Below are positions 55,771-63,881 of a DNA stretch of 64,000 nucleotides, in pieces; positions within the stretch are counted from its first letter, which is position 1, and the number at the start of each line of letters is the position of its first letter. This DNA is from an uncultured Muribaculaceae bacterium (lineage in GTDB: Bacteria > Bacteroidota > Bacteroidia > Bacteroidales > Muribaculaceae): positions 6,771-70,770 of the forward strand of contig CAJTZS010000022.1 in the NCBI GenBank assembly GCA_910584055.1, given 5' to 3'. The notes beneath the pieces were generated by a model. That model searched no databases. It was not told the origin of the DNA and was given only the letters and a program-made list of their open reading frames with translations. A program made the translations under genes and the position numbers.

Positions 55771-56894
55771 AGTTTTTTTGCGAATGAACGGCGGCGCCGG
55801 TGCTGGCGCGTTTTAAAATATTCCCACTGGCTCTGCACTTTTGCGTTAGTCTCCATTTCCGGGTTGGATTCGGCATATTTATAGCCGTTCTTTATATAAT
55901 AAGGAATAAGGTCCTGGAAAAGGAGCGCATTCACACCTTTGTTCTGGTAATCGGGGTGCACGGCTACAAGAAGGAGATCCACCCGGTCGTTTTTCCCTTT
56001 AAGCCCTTTGAGAAGGTGATACCATCCGAGAGGCAGGAATTTACCTTTTGATTTCTGGAGGGCCTTGCTCATGGAGGGCATTGAGATTCCAACGCCTACG
56101 AGTTTATTGCCTGCATCCACTATTAGAGTTACCAGGTCAAGGTTGAGAAGATTGAGGTATATGTTGATGTAATGGTCGATCTGTCTCTCGGTCAGCATGG
56201 AATACTGATAAAGATCCTTGTACGCATCGTTGATGAGGTGGAAAAGGGCGTGGCCGTATTCCATCTTGATGCGTTTGCGGTTGGTGTATTTCAACACCCT
56301 CAGACCGAATTTCTTTTTTACGATTTCGGCTATACGGTTGTATTTCTCCGGAATGGCATCCGGCACTTCCATCAGGAACTCAAGCCAGTCGGACTCCTTT
56401 TTATAGCCGTGCTTCTCCATATGTTCCGAATAATATGGATAATTGTAGATTGTGGCCATGGTTGAGAGCTCGTCGAAACCGGCAATCAGCATTCCCTCGT
56501 GGTCGAGGTCCGTGAATCCGAGAGGTCCGATGATTTTCTTCATCCCCTTTTTGCGGCTCCAGTCTTCTGCCGCTTTTAGTAGAGCTGAGGATACTTCCGT
56601 ATCGTCAATGAAGTCTATGAACCCGAAACGGGCGTCTTTTGAATTGGATTTTTCGTTGACCTGCCTGTTTATTATTGCAGCGATGCGTCCCACGGGTTTG
56701 TTGTCGCGATACGCCATGAAATAAGCGGCTTCGCAGAAGTCGAAAGCCGGGTTGGCTTCCGGGAGGAGGGTATCGACATCGTCTGATATCAACGGAGGCA
56801 CATAATAGGGATTGCCGTCGTAGAGGTCAATCTGAAACTGCGTGAATTTCTTAAGGTTTGCCTTCGTCGGCTCAATCTGTTTGATCTGGACCAT
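55767..56894 (-). CDS. GNAT-like N-acyltransferase protein
   Basis: 375 residues. N-terminal part IEPTKANLKKFTQFQIDLYDGNPYYVPPL, PVGRIAAIINRQVN; middle KKIIGPLGFTDLDHEGMLI; C-terminal LLLVAVHPDYQNKGVNALLFQDLIPYYIKNGYKYAESNPE is a GNAT acetyl-CoA-binding motif. Proteins of this length and layout are frequent in Bacteroidetes with unknown substrate. First gene of the menG operon (4-nt overlap). Confidence 0.75.
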   Translation of the reverse strand: MVQIKQIEPTKANLKKFTQFQIDLYDGNPYYVPPLISDDVDTLLPEANPAFDFCEAAYFMAYRDNKPVGRIAAIINRQVNEKSNSKDARFGFIDFIDDTEVSSALLKAAEDWSRKKGMKKIIGPLGFTDLDHEGMLIAGFDELSTMATIYNYPYYSEHMEKHGYKKESDWLEFLMEVPDAIPEKYNRIAEIVKKKFGLRVLKYTNRKRIKMEYGHALFHLINDAYKDLYQYSMLTERQIDHYINIYLNLLNLDLVTLIVDAGNKLVGVGISMPSMSKALQKSKGKFLPLGWYHLLKGLKGKNDRVDLLLVAVHPDYQNKGVNALLFQDLIPYYIKNGYKYAESNPEMETNAKVQSQWEYFKTRQHRRRRSFAKKL

Positions 56895-56907
56895 AAGTGG
56901 ATGCTTA

Positions 56908-57237
56908 GAGGGTGTTTAATAATAAAAGTTAAATTTGGGGCGGCTATCTTTTGCTTAAAATCCATTTAAGGCAAAGGAGCATAGCGGGCTATGTGACTGC
57001 GCCGCGAATGGATTTTAACAAAAGAGAGCCGGACAAACGGTATTTTATATTCTTAGACACGCCTCATTTGTTAATTTTTTTAATTTATATTGTTTTTAAA
57101 GTTACCTCTGGTCTCGCAATCTTGGGCATCTTTCTCCTTTCGGTTCAGTCACATAGCCCGCTATGCTCCTTCACCTCAAGAAGAAACCTGCTCCAAGCTT
57201 GCGACCCCAAATTAACTTTTATTATTAAACACCCTCT
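56908..57237. repeat. 330-bp inverted-repeat element between the pseudokinase and GNAT genes
   Basis: This fills the gap 56895-57236. Outer arms of 34 and 33 nt (56908-56941, 57205-57237) are complementary with one indel. A second perfect 26-bp inverted pair lies inside (56975-57000, 57146-57171), each arm itself holding the palindrome CATAGC-GG-GCTATG. Related words (CAGTCGCATAT...TATGCTCC) recur in the element at 59875-60240. No ORF of note lies within. Confidence 0.7.
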
Positions 57238-58010
57238 TATTTTACTGTCAGCCATATCAACAAGGCTGCCATAAGAAGAATGAAGATGCAGATGATTGTG
57301 AAGAGTTGGCTTGTGTTCCGTTTCTCCACAGCAAGCTGCAGATCGGTGATGGAATGGTAGGCAGGGCTCTCGCTGTTGCATTTATTGGCAATTCGCCGCA
57401 GGCGTGGCAGAGACGTCGGAAGGTGGTCGAGCACTTCGCCGAGCACTTTGCCATAGCTGCGGATATCCTCGCAGGAGTCAAGCGGAGTTATGCTTGATTT
57501 CTGGGCGTAACCTACGTTGATGAGCTTCAGGTTCTCATTGTATTCCGTGAAAATGATCGTTTCCGGAGTGATGGGACTGTGTACGATATGGTTCTCCTGA
57601 ATATATTCCATAGCATCGAGAAGCTGTGTTTCCAGGCGGTGCACAATCTTGGGCGTGAGGCGTTTTTCATCAATGAGCCTACGGAGGGAATATCCGTATA
57701 CATCATCGGTGATAATGGCCAGCCCGACTCCCGGAACGTCTTCCAGGTCATTGACCATCACAATGTTCGGATGAGCAAGATTATATCTTGTGTCGAACTC
57801 GTTCTCAAGCATTTTGCGGTATTCGGGGCTGTCGGCATACTCTTTCTTGAGAGCCTTGAGCATAACCCATTTGCCGTGCTTTCTGATTGTATAGACATCA
57901 TAATATTTCTCTCCCCATTCGGGGAGTAGAGTGAGGTCCGACCATTTTCCTGTAGGGTCGTCGATAGGAATCTTCTTCTCCTCTTTGCTTATATATCTTT
58001 TGTCGTCCAT
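57237..58010 (-). CDS. Membrane-anchored protein pseudokinase
   Basis: 257 residues with a protein-kinase fold: VMLKALKKEY (Lys52), LENEFDTRYNLAHPNIV (helix C Glu69/71), AIITDDVYGYSLRRLID hinge, and a C-terminal membrane helix (236-255). The catalytic loop expected as HRDxKPxN reads HSPITPET (144-151) and DFG reads NVG (165-167), so the catalytic base and metal ligand are absent and phosphotransfer is unlikely. ATP or partner binding may remain, since Lys52 and a helix-C Glu are kept. It probably acts as a scaffold or sensor at the membrane. It lies alone between serS and the repeat element. Confidence 0.85.
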   Translation of the reverse strand: MDDKRYISKEEKKIPIDDPTGKWSDLTLLPEWGEKYYDVYTIRKHGKWVMLKALKKEYADSPEYRKMLENEFDTRYNLAHPNIVMVNDLEDVPGVGLAIITDDVYGYSLRRLIDEKRLTPKIVHRLETQLLDAMEYIQENHIVHSPITPETIIFTEYNENLKLINVGYAQKSSITPLDSCEDIRSYGKVLGEVLDHLPTSLPRLRRIANKCNSESPAYHSITDLQLAVEKRNTSQLFTIICIFILLMAALLIWLTVK

Positions 58011-58031
58011 GTCTTGGGGTTTATGAGGCCG

Positions 58032-58074
58032 ATATGGGGTGCGATAGGGCTGTATGGGGTGAGATATGGTGGGG
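58032..58074. repeat. Short TATGGGGTG-type repeats before the pseudokinase gene
   Basis: Degenerate GATATGGGGTG/TGTATGGGGTG units in the 69-nt gap between the serS stop and the pseudokinase start. Confidence 0.4.
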
Positions 58075-58079
58075 ATTGT

Positions 58080-59351
58080 TTAATTTATGATGTCGAAACC
58101 GGTATATTTACGGAGGCATTCGGGGATTACAATCCCTTCTGGAGTCTGATTGTTTTCGAGAAGGGCAGCCACGATTCGGGGCAATGCGAGTGCAGAGCCG
58201 TTGAGAGTGTGGCAGAGGTGGATTTTCTTATCCTCGTCGCGATAGCGGCATTTAAGGCGGTTTGCCTGATAAGATTCAAAATTACTTACGGACGATACTT
58301 CAAGCCAACGCTCCTGTGCGGCAGACCATACCTCGAAATCGAATGTTATAGCGGAGGTGAAGCTCATGTCGCCGCCGCAAAGTCTCAATATGTGCCAAGG
58401 CAGGCCGAGCTTTTCGAGAAGACCCTGCACGTGGTCTTTCATCTCCTCCAACGCTGCGTAGGAATTCTCCGGTTTTTCAATCCTTACTATTTCCACCTTG
58501 TCGAACTGGTGGAGGCGGTTCAAACCGCGCACGTCTTTGCCGTAGCTCCCTGCCTCACGTCTCCAGCACGGGGAATAGGCACAGTTCTTCTTGGGCAGTT
58601 CGGCGGCAGGTATGATTTCATCGCGGTAGATGTTTGTCACAGGGACTTCCGCAGTGGGAATCAGGTAGAGGTTGTCGAGGTTGACGTGATACATCTGTCC
58701 CTCCTTGTCGGGGAGCTGCCCCGTGCCGTAGCCGGAGGCCTCGTTCACCACGAACGGCGGTTCGACCTCTATGTATCCCGCTTTCCATGCTTCATCAAGG
58801 AAGAACTGTATGAGGGCGCGTTGCAGGCGTGCGCCTTTCCCGACATAGAACGGAAATCCCGCACCGGTTACTTTTACTCCTGTTTCAAAATCTATGATGT
58901 TGTATTTTTTAGCAAGTTCCCAGTGTGGCAGGGCGTCTGCAGGGAGATTTGGTATTTCGCCCCCGGTCTTTTCAACAACGTTGTCTTCTGCGGTAAGGCC
59001 CTCCGGGACTGCGGCGCATGGGAGGTTTGGAACCGTGAGAAGGAGATTGCGCACTTTCTCTTCGCATTCCGAAAGACGATCCTGAAGCCCCTTGGTCTCA
59101 CCTTTGATGCGGGCCACTTCTTCCTTTACTTTCTCAGCTTCTTCCTTTGCCCCCTGTTTCATTAGCGAGCCGATAGACGCTGCAAGTTTTTTGAGGGAAG
59201 CGGCATCGTTGTCGGTTTTTTGCTGTAGCCTTCTGCGCTCAGCATCGATTTCGAGTATTTCAGTAATAACGGCACGCCCGTCAAAACCTTTGACGGCGAG
59301 ACGGCTGATCACAAATTCAGGGTCAGTCTTTATGGTTTGAAGCGTAAGCAT
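58080..59351 (-). CDS. serS: Seryl-tRNA synthetase
   Basis: 423 residues. The N-terminal coiled-coil arm (about 30-105) binds the long variable arm of tRNA-Ser. Class II motifs follow: motif 2 (PCWRREAGSYGKDVRGLNRLHQFDKVEI split by its loop), TAEVPVTN for serine and ATP contacts, and motif 3 near the end (LALPRIVAALLENNQTPEGI). Ends GIVIPECLRKYTGFD as in other SerRS. Essential cytosolic enzyme. Downstream of yqeY by 55 nt. Confidence 0.97.
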   Translation of the reverse strand: MLTLQTIKTDPEFVISRLAVKGFDGRAVITEILEIDAERRRLQQKTDNDAASLKKLAASIGSLMKQGAKEEAEKVKEEVARIKGETKGLQDRLSECEEKVRNLLLTVPNLPCAAVPEGLTAEDNVVEKTGGEIPNLPADALPHWELAKKYNIIDFETGVKVTGAGFPFYVGKGARLQRALIQFFLDEAWKAGYIEVEPPFVVNEASGYGTGQLPDKEGQMYHVNLDNLYLIPTAEVPVTNIYRDEIIPAAELPKKNCAYSPCWRREAGSYGKDVRGLNRLHQFDKVEIVRIEKPENSYAALEEMKDHVQGLLEKLGLPWHILRLCGGDMSFTSAITFDFEVWSAAQERWLEVSSVSNFESYQANRLKCRYRDEDKKIHLCHTLNGSALALPRIVAALLENNQTPEGIVIPECLRKYTGFDIIN

Positions 59352-59406
59352 CTTAGATAATGTTTAATGTGTAATGTCCAATGTTTAATGAACTATATGA
59401 ACCGTA

Positions 59407-59859
59407 TTATTTATTGAGGAGGGTTTTGACCATTTCCGAGATTGCGCGTCCTTCGGCACGCCCTGCCAGACGTTTTGAGGCCACGCCCATCACTTTGCCC
59501 ATTTCTTTCGGACCGGTTGCGCCGGTTTCTGCAATGATGGCGGCAACTTCTTTTTCAAGTTCCTCGGCCGACAGCTGTTTGGGAAGGTATTCCTCAAGCA
59601 CAGCGGCTTCCGCAATCTCGTTCTCAGCGAGTTCGGGACGGCTGTTTTCCTCGTAGATGCGGGCACTTTCCTTGCGCTGTTTCACCATTTTCACGAGAAT
59701 CTTGGTAGCGGTCTCGTCGGATAGTTCGCCGTTCGCGCCTTTTGCGGTTTTTGCTTCAAGAAATTCTTTTTTAGCACCGCGCAATGCTTCGAGCCTGACT
59801 TTGTCGCGGGCGAGCATCGCCTTCTTTATATCTTCGCTTACTTGATCAAAAAGGTTCAT
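59407..59859 (-). CDS. GatB/YqeY-domain protein
   Basis: 150 residues, the usual length for stand-alone YqeY. The helical sequence LFDQVSEDIKKAMLARDKVRLEALRGAKKEF, AVLEEYLPKQLSAEELEKEV and GPKEMGKVMGVASKRLAGRAEGRAISEMVKTLL matches the family related to the tail of GatB. It probably contacts tRNA, but its exact role is unsettled. It lies 55 nt upstream of serS on the same strand. Confidence 0.92.
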   Translation of the reverse strand: MNLFDQVSEDIKKAMLARDKVRLEALRGAKKEFLEAKTAKGANGELSDETATKILVKMVKQRKESARIYEENSRPELAENEIAEAAVLEEYLPKQLSAEELEKEVAAIIAETGATGPKEMGKVMGVASKRLAGRAEGRAISEMVKTLLNK

Positions 59860-59874
59860 ATCTAAGTAGGTAAT

Positions 59875-60240
59875 AAGTAGTTAATAAAAATTAATCGATA
59901 TATAGGTAGTTGAAATCTTGAACGCTAAAACTTGTTCTTTTTGGTCGATTTGCCTTTGTCATTCAGTCGAATATATTTATATTCTCCTTCATTCCGCAGC
60001 CAAATCCCCTCAAAAATAACTGCGTTTTATCTGTTCATTAATTTTTATCAACTACTTAAAAATTAAACGATATATGTAGGTAATGAAATCTTGCCCAATA
60101 AAACTTGTTCTTTTTGGCTGTTTTTACCTTGTAATTCAGTCGCATATGCCTATATGCTCCTTCATTACGCGGCAAACACATCTCAAAAATAACTGTGTTT
60201 TATTTGTGCATTAATTTTTCTTACCTACTTATAATTTTTA
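59875..60240. repeat. Tandem pair of about 172-bp noncoding repeat units with inverted ends
   Basis: Two divergent copies (about 59875-60057 and 60058-60240), with matching words such as CTTGTTCTTTTTGG at 59931 and 60103 (172-bp period) and TATGCTCCTTCATTACGC-like sequence. Unit 1 is bounded by 21-nt inverted repeats with one mismatch (59875-59895, 60037-60057). Each unit has a TATTTTTG box on the minus strand (60011-60018, 60184-60191). The rest of the 597-bp gap (60241-60417) is AT-rich with nothing recognisable. Confidence 0.65.
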
Positions 60241-60417
60241 GATAGGATGCGACTAATTTCCGAATCCTATGTGTCTATTAACCTGCAAAAATACAAAAAA
60301 TATGTCTAAAATGGAAACTTAAATTACCGATTGTCCGAGGTGATGGGTTAAAATATTGATTATTAAACGTTTCTTTATTGACGTACAATGCTTGTTACTT
60401 TGAAGATTGTTAATAAG

Positions 60418-60451
60418 AGATAAGACCTTTTCTCTCGAAAAGGTCTTATCT
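60418..60451 (-). terminator. Terminator hairpin after the tRNA-Val pair
   Basis: 15-bp perfect stem (60418-60432 with 60437-60451), TCTC loop, 5 nt beyond the tRNA 3' end on the minus strand. The U-tract is poor. Confidence 0.65.
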
Positions 60452-60456
60452 CTCGG

Positions 60457-60531
60457 TGGGCGCTTACGGATTCGAACCGCAGACCCTCTGCTTGTAAGGC
60501 AGACGCTCTAAACCAGCTGAGCTAATCGCCC
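60457..60531 (-). tRNA. tRNA-Val (anticodon UAC), copy with an acceptor-stem mismatch
   Basis: 75 nt on the minus strand. Cloverleaf with acceptor GGGCGAT, D-arm AGCTCAGCTGGTTTAGAGC, anticodon loop CTTACAA (UAC, valine GUA codons) and T-arm GGTTCGAATCC. No CCA is encoded (A, then CCG). It differs from the copy at 60567 by one base (plus-strand C at 60463), which turns the 6:67 pair A-U into A-G. Confidence 0.93.
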
Positions 60532-60566
60532 GAATGCGTTCTGAAAAGAATTGTTGTTATAATCGG

Positions 60567-60641
60567 TGGGCGATTACGGATTCGAACCGCAGACCCTCTG
60601 CTTGTAAGGCAGACGCTCTAAACCAGCTGAGCTAATCGCCC
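60567..60641 (-). tRNA. tRNA-Val (anticodon UAC)
   Basis: 75 nt, identical to the neighbouring copy except for an intact A6-U67 pair, so all seven acceptor pairs form. It is transcribed first, from the promoter at 60653-60684; the two genes have a 110-bp period and share the terminator at 60418. Confidence 0.96.
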
Positions 60642-60652
60642 GATTGCGGATG

Positions 60653-60684
60653 CAAAGTTAAGCACAATTTTTTAATCCCACAAA
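60653..60684 (-). promoter_or_regulatory. Promoter of the tRNA-Val pair
   Basis: Minus-strand TTTG (60684-60681), 20 nt, TAACTTTG (60660-60653): full consensus, with the expected start about 5 nt before the first tRNA. Confidence 0.8.
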
Positions 60685-60693
60685 TTTTTTTGC

Positions 60694-60701
60694 TATTTTT
60701 G
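60694..60701 (+). promoter_or_regulatory. Promoter -7 box for queA
   Basis: TATTTTTG, back to back with the tRNA promoter. Transcription would start near 60708, which makes the ATG at 60715 nearly leaderless and favours the later start at 60757/60763. Confidence 0.55.
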
Positions 60702-60762
60702 TGAAAATTTTTTCATGGGATTCTGGCAAGAAAGTTTGCGGAATCGCCAAAAAGTAATGTTA

Positions 60763-62019
60763 ATGAGTGATATAAAGGATATAAGAATAGCAGATTTTGA
60801 TTACCCGCTTCCGGATGAGAGGATTCCCCGGCATCCGTTGGCGGAACGTGACACCTGTCGGCTGCTTGTGAGCCGACAGGACGGTAGCGTGGAGCATCAT
60901 ACTTTTTCCGAACTCCCCGGACTGTTGCCGGATAAGACCCTCATGGTATGCAACGATACGCGCGTCATCAACGCCCGTATCCGCTTCGAGAAGGCTACAG
61001 GCTCTAAAATCGAGGTGTTTTTGCTTGAACCTGTTTTCCCTGAAGATTATGTATTGATGTTCCAGGCTGTGGGTTCGTGCCGGTGGGGTTGCCTTGTGGG
61101 GAATCTAAAACGCTGGAAAGAGGGGCCGCTCGTTAAAATGCTTGACATTGACGGCAGGAAAGTGGAATTGCGCGCCACCCGTGTCCGCCCTCTGGAGGGG
61201 AACGGACAGGAAATCCTTTTTGAATGGAATGATCCTGAAGTGACATTCGCCTCTGTTGTGGATGCCGCAGGGTATATCCCTATCCCCCCGTATCTCAAAA
61301 GGGATTCGGAGGCTTGCGATTCCGAAGACTATCAGACGGTATATGCGCGTGTAAAAGGTTCTGTGGCCGCGCCGACGGCCGGACTGCATTTCACTCCGCA
61401 ACTGTTCGAGCGATTGCGAGAATCCGGGGTGGAAATCGCCCCGTTGACGCTCCATGTCGGTGCAGGCACTTTTCAGCCTGTGAAATCGGAGACAATAGGC
61501 GAGCATCCGATGCATACCGAAGTGTTCAGTGTCGACAGGGATTCAATCGGGAAATTGATCAAGGCAAAGCGCGAGGGCCGGAAGATTACCGCCGTCGGCA
61601 CAACTTCCGTGCGCACTCTCGAATCCCTTCCTTATATAGGAGCGCAATTGAATGCTGGAGATTCCTCCCTGCATGTTGACCAGTGGACCCCTTACGAGAA
61701 AACTCTCCCCATGCCATCCCATTCTGCAATAAGGGAGCTGGAGAGTATTATGGAGTATATGGACCGTAATGGGGTGGAGACTTTGACCGCTTCGACATCC
61801 ATAATGATTGCGCCGGGTTTTACGTGGCGCATGGTTGATGTGATGGTCACCAATTTCCATCAGCCCCAGTCCACGTTGCTTCTGCTCGTGTCATCGTTCC
61901 TCGACCGCGACCCGGAGCGCGAGCGGCGTCAGTGGCGACATATATATAATGAAGCGCTTGATCATGCCTATCGCTTTTTATCGTATGGCGATGCATGTCT
62001 GTTATTTCCGCTGAGCTGA
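60763..62019 (+). CDS. queA: S-adenosylmethionine:tRNA ribosyltransferase-isomerase
   Basis: 418 residues from ATG 60763 (MSDIKDIRIADFDYPLPDERI). ATG 60715 and ATG 60757 are in frame upstream, but the family N-terminus and promoter position favour 60763. QueA signatures: CNDTRVINARI, SVAAPTAGLHFTPQLFERL, LTLHVGAGTFQPV, GTTSVRTLES and VTNFHQPQSTLLLLVSSFL. It moves the ribosyl group of SAM onto preQ1 in tRNA to make epoxyqueuosine. aroA follows with a 1-nt TGATG overlap. Confidence 0.93.
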   Translation: MSDIKDIRIADFDYPLPDERIPRHPLAERDTCRLLVSRQDGSVEHHTFSELPGLLPDKTLMVCNDTRVINARIRFEKATGSKIEVFLLEPVFPEDYVLMFQAVGSCRWGCLVGNLKRWKEGPLVKMLDIDGRKVELRATRVRPLEGNGQEILFEWNDPEVTFASVVDAAGYIPIPPYLKRDSEACDSEDYQTVYARVKGSVAAPTAGLHFTPQLFERLRESGVEIAPLTLHVGAGTFQPVKSETIGEHPMHTEVFSVDRDSIGKLIKAKREGRKITAVGTTSVRTLESLPYIGAQLNAGDSSLHVDQWTPYEKTLPMPSHSAIRELESIMEYMDRNGVETLTASTSIMIAPGFTWRMVDVMVTNFHQPQSTLLLLVSSFLDRDPERERRQWRHIYNEALDHAYRFLSYGDACLLFPLS

Positions 62020-63257
62020 TGTCGAAGGTGCAGATAAATTTCGACAGGCGGAAGTCAACGGGCAATGGTAAGCCGATTCTTCTACCGCTTTCCAAGAGTA
62101 TGGCCGCACGGATGGCTATACTCGATTTCATACGTGGGTGTGATACCGAAAGAAGGGCATTGCCTGATTGCGATGATACGCGTGAACTCTTAACTGCGCT
62201 TCGCCGGTTGAAAAGCGCCAATGGTGTGGAGAGGTATGACCTCGGTTCGGGTGGAACGTCTATGCGTTTTTTTATCGCCCTGGTTGCATCGTTGGAGAAT
62301 TTCGGGGGGATTGTGGATTGTTCGCCTCAACTCAGGCGCAGGCCTTTGTCGCCTCTTGTGGAAGCGTTACGGCAAGTAGGGGCTGAGGTTGCTTATAGGG
62401 AGAGGGAAGGATATGCTCCCGTATATATTAAGGGAAAGAAATTAAGGGGAGGAGAAGTGGAGATAACCGGAGGGGTTTCATCACAGTTTATTTCCGCGCT
62501 GTTGATGGCATCGCTTTTGTGGCGGGAACCATTGCGGCTGAAGTTAGAGGGGGGATCGGTTTCTCGTCCATACGTTGCGATGACGGAGCGGATGATTGCC
62601 GCTTCCGATGATATGGATATCGAACCGGATTGGTCTGCGGCTGCCTTTTTTTATGAGTTGTGCCTTATGAAGCCGGGAATGGATGTGGCGATTGAAAGTT
62701 TGCCGTGTCCGCGGGAATCGATCCAGGGGGATGCGGAGTGCGAGAGGTTGTTCGGTTTGATTGGTGTGAAAACTGATCGGACTCTGGGCGATGAGGCAGT
62801 CCTCGCGGGTGATGGGAATATTATAGCAACAATGGCAGGAATGTCGCGTGTTCTTGAACTCGACATGGGGCGGATGCCCGATCTTGTGCCGGCATTGGCT
62901 GTGGGGATGGCTGTCGCCGGAATTAAATTCCGCTTTTATAATGTGGCTCATCTCCGTCATAAAGAATCAGACCGGCTTATGGCGTTGCAGATGGAAATGG
63001 AGAAGATTGGATATTCCCTTGAGACGGGAGACGATTTCATTTCATGGAGAGGAAGGAGGCTTCCTGTTGGAGAAGATGAGGTGATTGACAGTCATGGAGA
63101 TCACCGGATCGCGATGGCTTTCGCCATGACCGCCGTAAGGTTTGGGTATGTCACGATTGACGGCGCGGAATGTGTGTCCAAATCTTTCCCTGGCTTTTTT
63201 AAGGAGTTGGAGAAGATTGGGTTTGAGGTTAGATTTATAAACAGAAAATGTGATTGA
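62019..63257 (+). CDS. aroA: 3-phosphoshikimate 1-carboxyvinyltransferase (EPSP synthase)
   Basis: 412 residues from ATG 62019, whose A is the last base of the queA stop (TGATG). ATG 61995 in frame would overlap more. EPSP-synthase motifs: LPLSKSMAARMAIL (divergent from SKSxxNR), LGSGGTSMRFFIALVAS, RRRPLSPLVEAL, GGVSSQFISALLMA, SRPYVAMTERMI, LRHKESDRLMAL and DSHGDHRIAMAFAM. It joins shikimate-3-phosphate with PEP in the aromatic amino-acid pathway. Conserved motifs are somewhat altered, which is common in Bacteroidales copies. Confidence 0.92.
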   Translation: MSKVQINFDRRKSTGNGKPILLPLSKSMAARMAILDFIRGCDTERRALPDCDDTRELLTALRRLKSANGVERYDLGSGGTSMRFFIALVASLENFGGIVDCSPQLRRRPLSPLVEALRQVGAEVAYREREGYAPVYIKGKKLRGGEVEITGGVSSQFISALLMASLLWREPLRLKLEGGSVSRPYVAMTERMIAASDDMDIEPDWSAAAFFYELCLMKPGMDVAIESLPCPRESIQGDAECERLFGLIGVKTDRTLGDEAVLAGDGNIIATMAGMSRVLELDMGRMPDLVPALAVGMAVAGIKFRFYNVAHLRHKESDRLMALQMEMEKIGYSLETGDDFISWRGRRLPVGEDEVIDSHGDHRIAMAFAMTAVRFGYVTIDGAECVSKSFPGFFKELEKIGFEVRFINRKCD

Positions 63258-63258
63258 T

Positions 63259-63750
63259 ATGGAAGGGGCATTGATTATATTGGGATTTCTGGTGGTTGTC
63301 GGGGTGATTCTTTATTTATTGGACTCCCGGCATTCGACGAAGTCTCTGAAATCTGATTCTCGGCTGACGCCTCGACACGAGGCAGAGACAGGGAAGGACG
63401 CTTTGCGGGGAGAAGAAGTTACAGAGGGCGGGGGAGAAGAATGCTGCGGGTTGCATTTGGTTTGTGAGAAAGATTCGCTGTCGCCGTTGTTGGCGGAGGT
63501 GGAATATTACGATGACGAGGAGCTTGATCGTTTTATAGGGCGCTCGGGAAATGATTATACTCCGGAGGAGGTTGAGGAATTCAGGGATGTGCTGATGACC
63601 TTGCGGCCGGAGGATGTTGCCGGATGGGCGAGGAGCGTAACCTTGCGCAGGCTTGAGCTTCCCGAGGAGGTCAGAGACGAGTTGCTGATGCTTGTGAATG
63701 AACAAAGGAATTTGAAAGATGAGAGGAGAAGGGAAAAAGAGGAAATGTAG
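63259..63750 (+). CDS. Conserved Bacteroidales membrane-anchored protein, function unknown
   Basis: 163 residues from ATG 63259, 1 nt after the aroA stop; a GTG at 63250 is an alternative. One N-terminal membrane helix (ALIILGFLVVVGVILYLL), a variable hydrophilic linker, then ECCGLHLVCEKDSL, EVEYYDDEELDRFIGR, YTPEEVEEFRDVLMTLRPEDVAGWARSV and a basic C-terminal tail. The cysteine motif CCGxHxVCEKDSL is, as I recall, shared by proteins next to aroA in Bacteroidetes. No activity assigned. Confidence 0.8.
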   Translation: MEGALIILGFLVVVGVILYLLDSRHSTKSLKSDSRLTPRHEAETGKDALRGEEVTEGGGEECCGLHLVCEKDSLSPLLAEVEYYDDEELDRFIGRSGNDYTPEEVEEFRDVLMTLRPEDVAGWARSVTLRRLELPEEVRDELLMLVNEQRNLKDERRREKEEM

Positions 63751-63849
63751 TTAACATTTCAAAAGGTATTTTAACATTTGTTGATTTTATTGATTATCAG
63801 TTACTTTTCAATGAATAAAACATAAAAATCAAAAAATCTTTCGAAAATA

Positions 63850-63881
63850 TTTGCGCAGCGTGAAAATTCGCTATAACTTTG
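63850..63881 (+). promoter_or_regulatory. Strong consensus promoter reading out of the window
   Basis: TTTG (63850-63853), 20 nt, TAACTTTG (63874-63881). No ORF with a convincing start follows in the last 119 nt. The purine-rich GAGAAAACGACACGGC leader resembles those of stable RNA operons, so the transcript may be a rRNA leader or another RNA beyond the edge. Confidence 0.7.

Noticed and set aside
57237..58010. Active serine/threonine kinase
   Set aside because: The HRD aspartate and DFG aspartate are replaced (HSP, NVG).
58014..59165. 383-codon open frame opposite serS
   Set aside because: It lies entirely over serS and reads as its antisense; no start signal or family.
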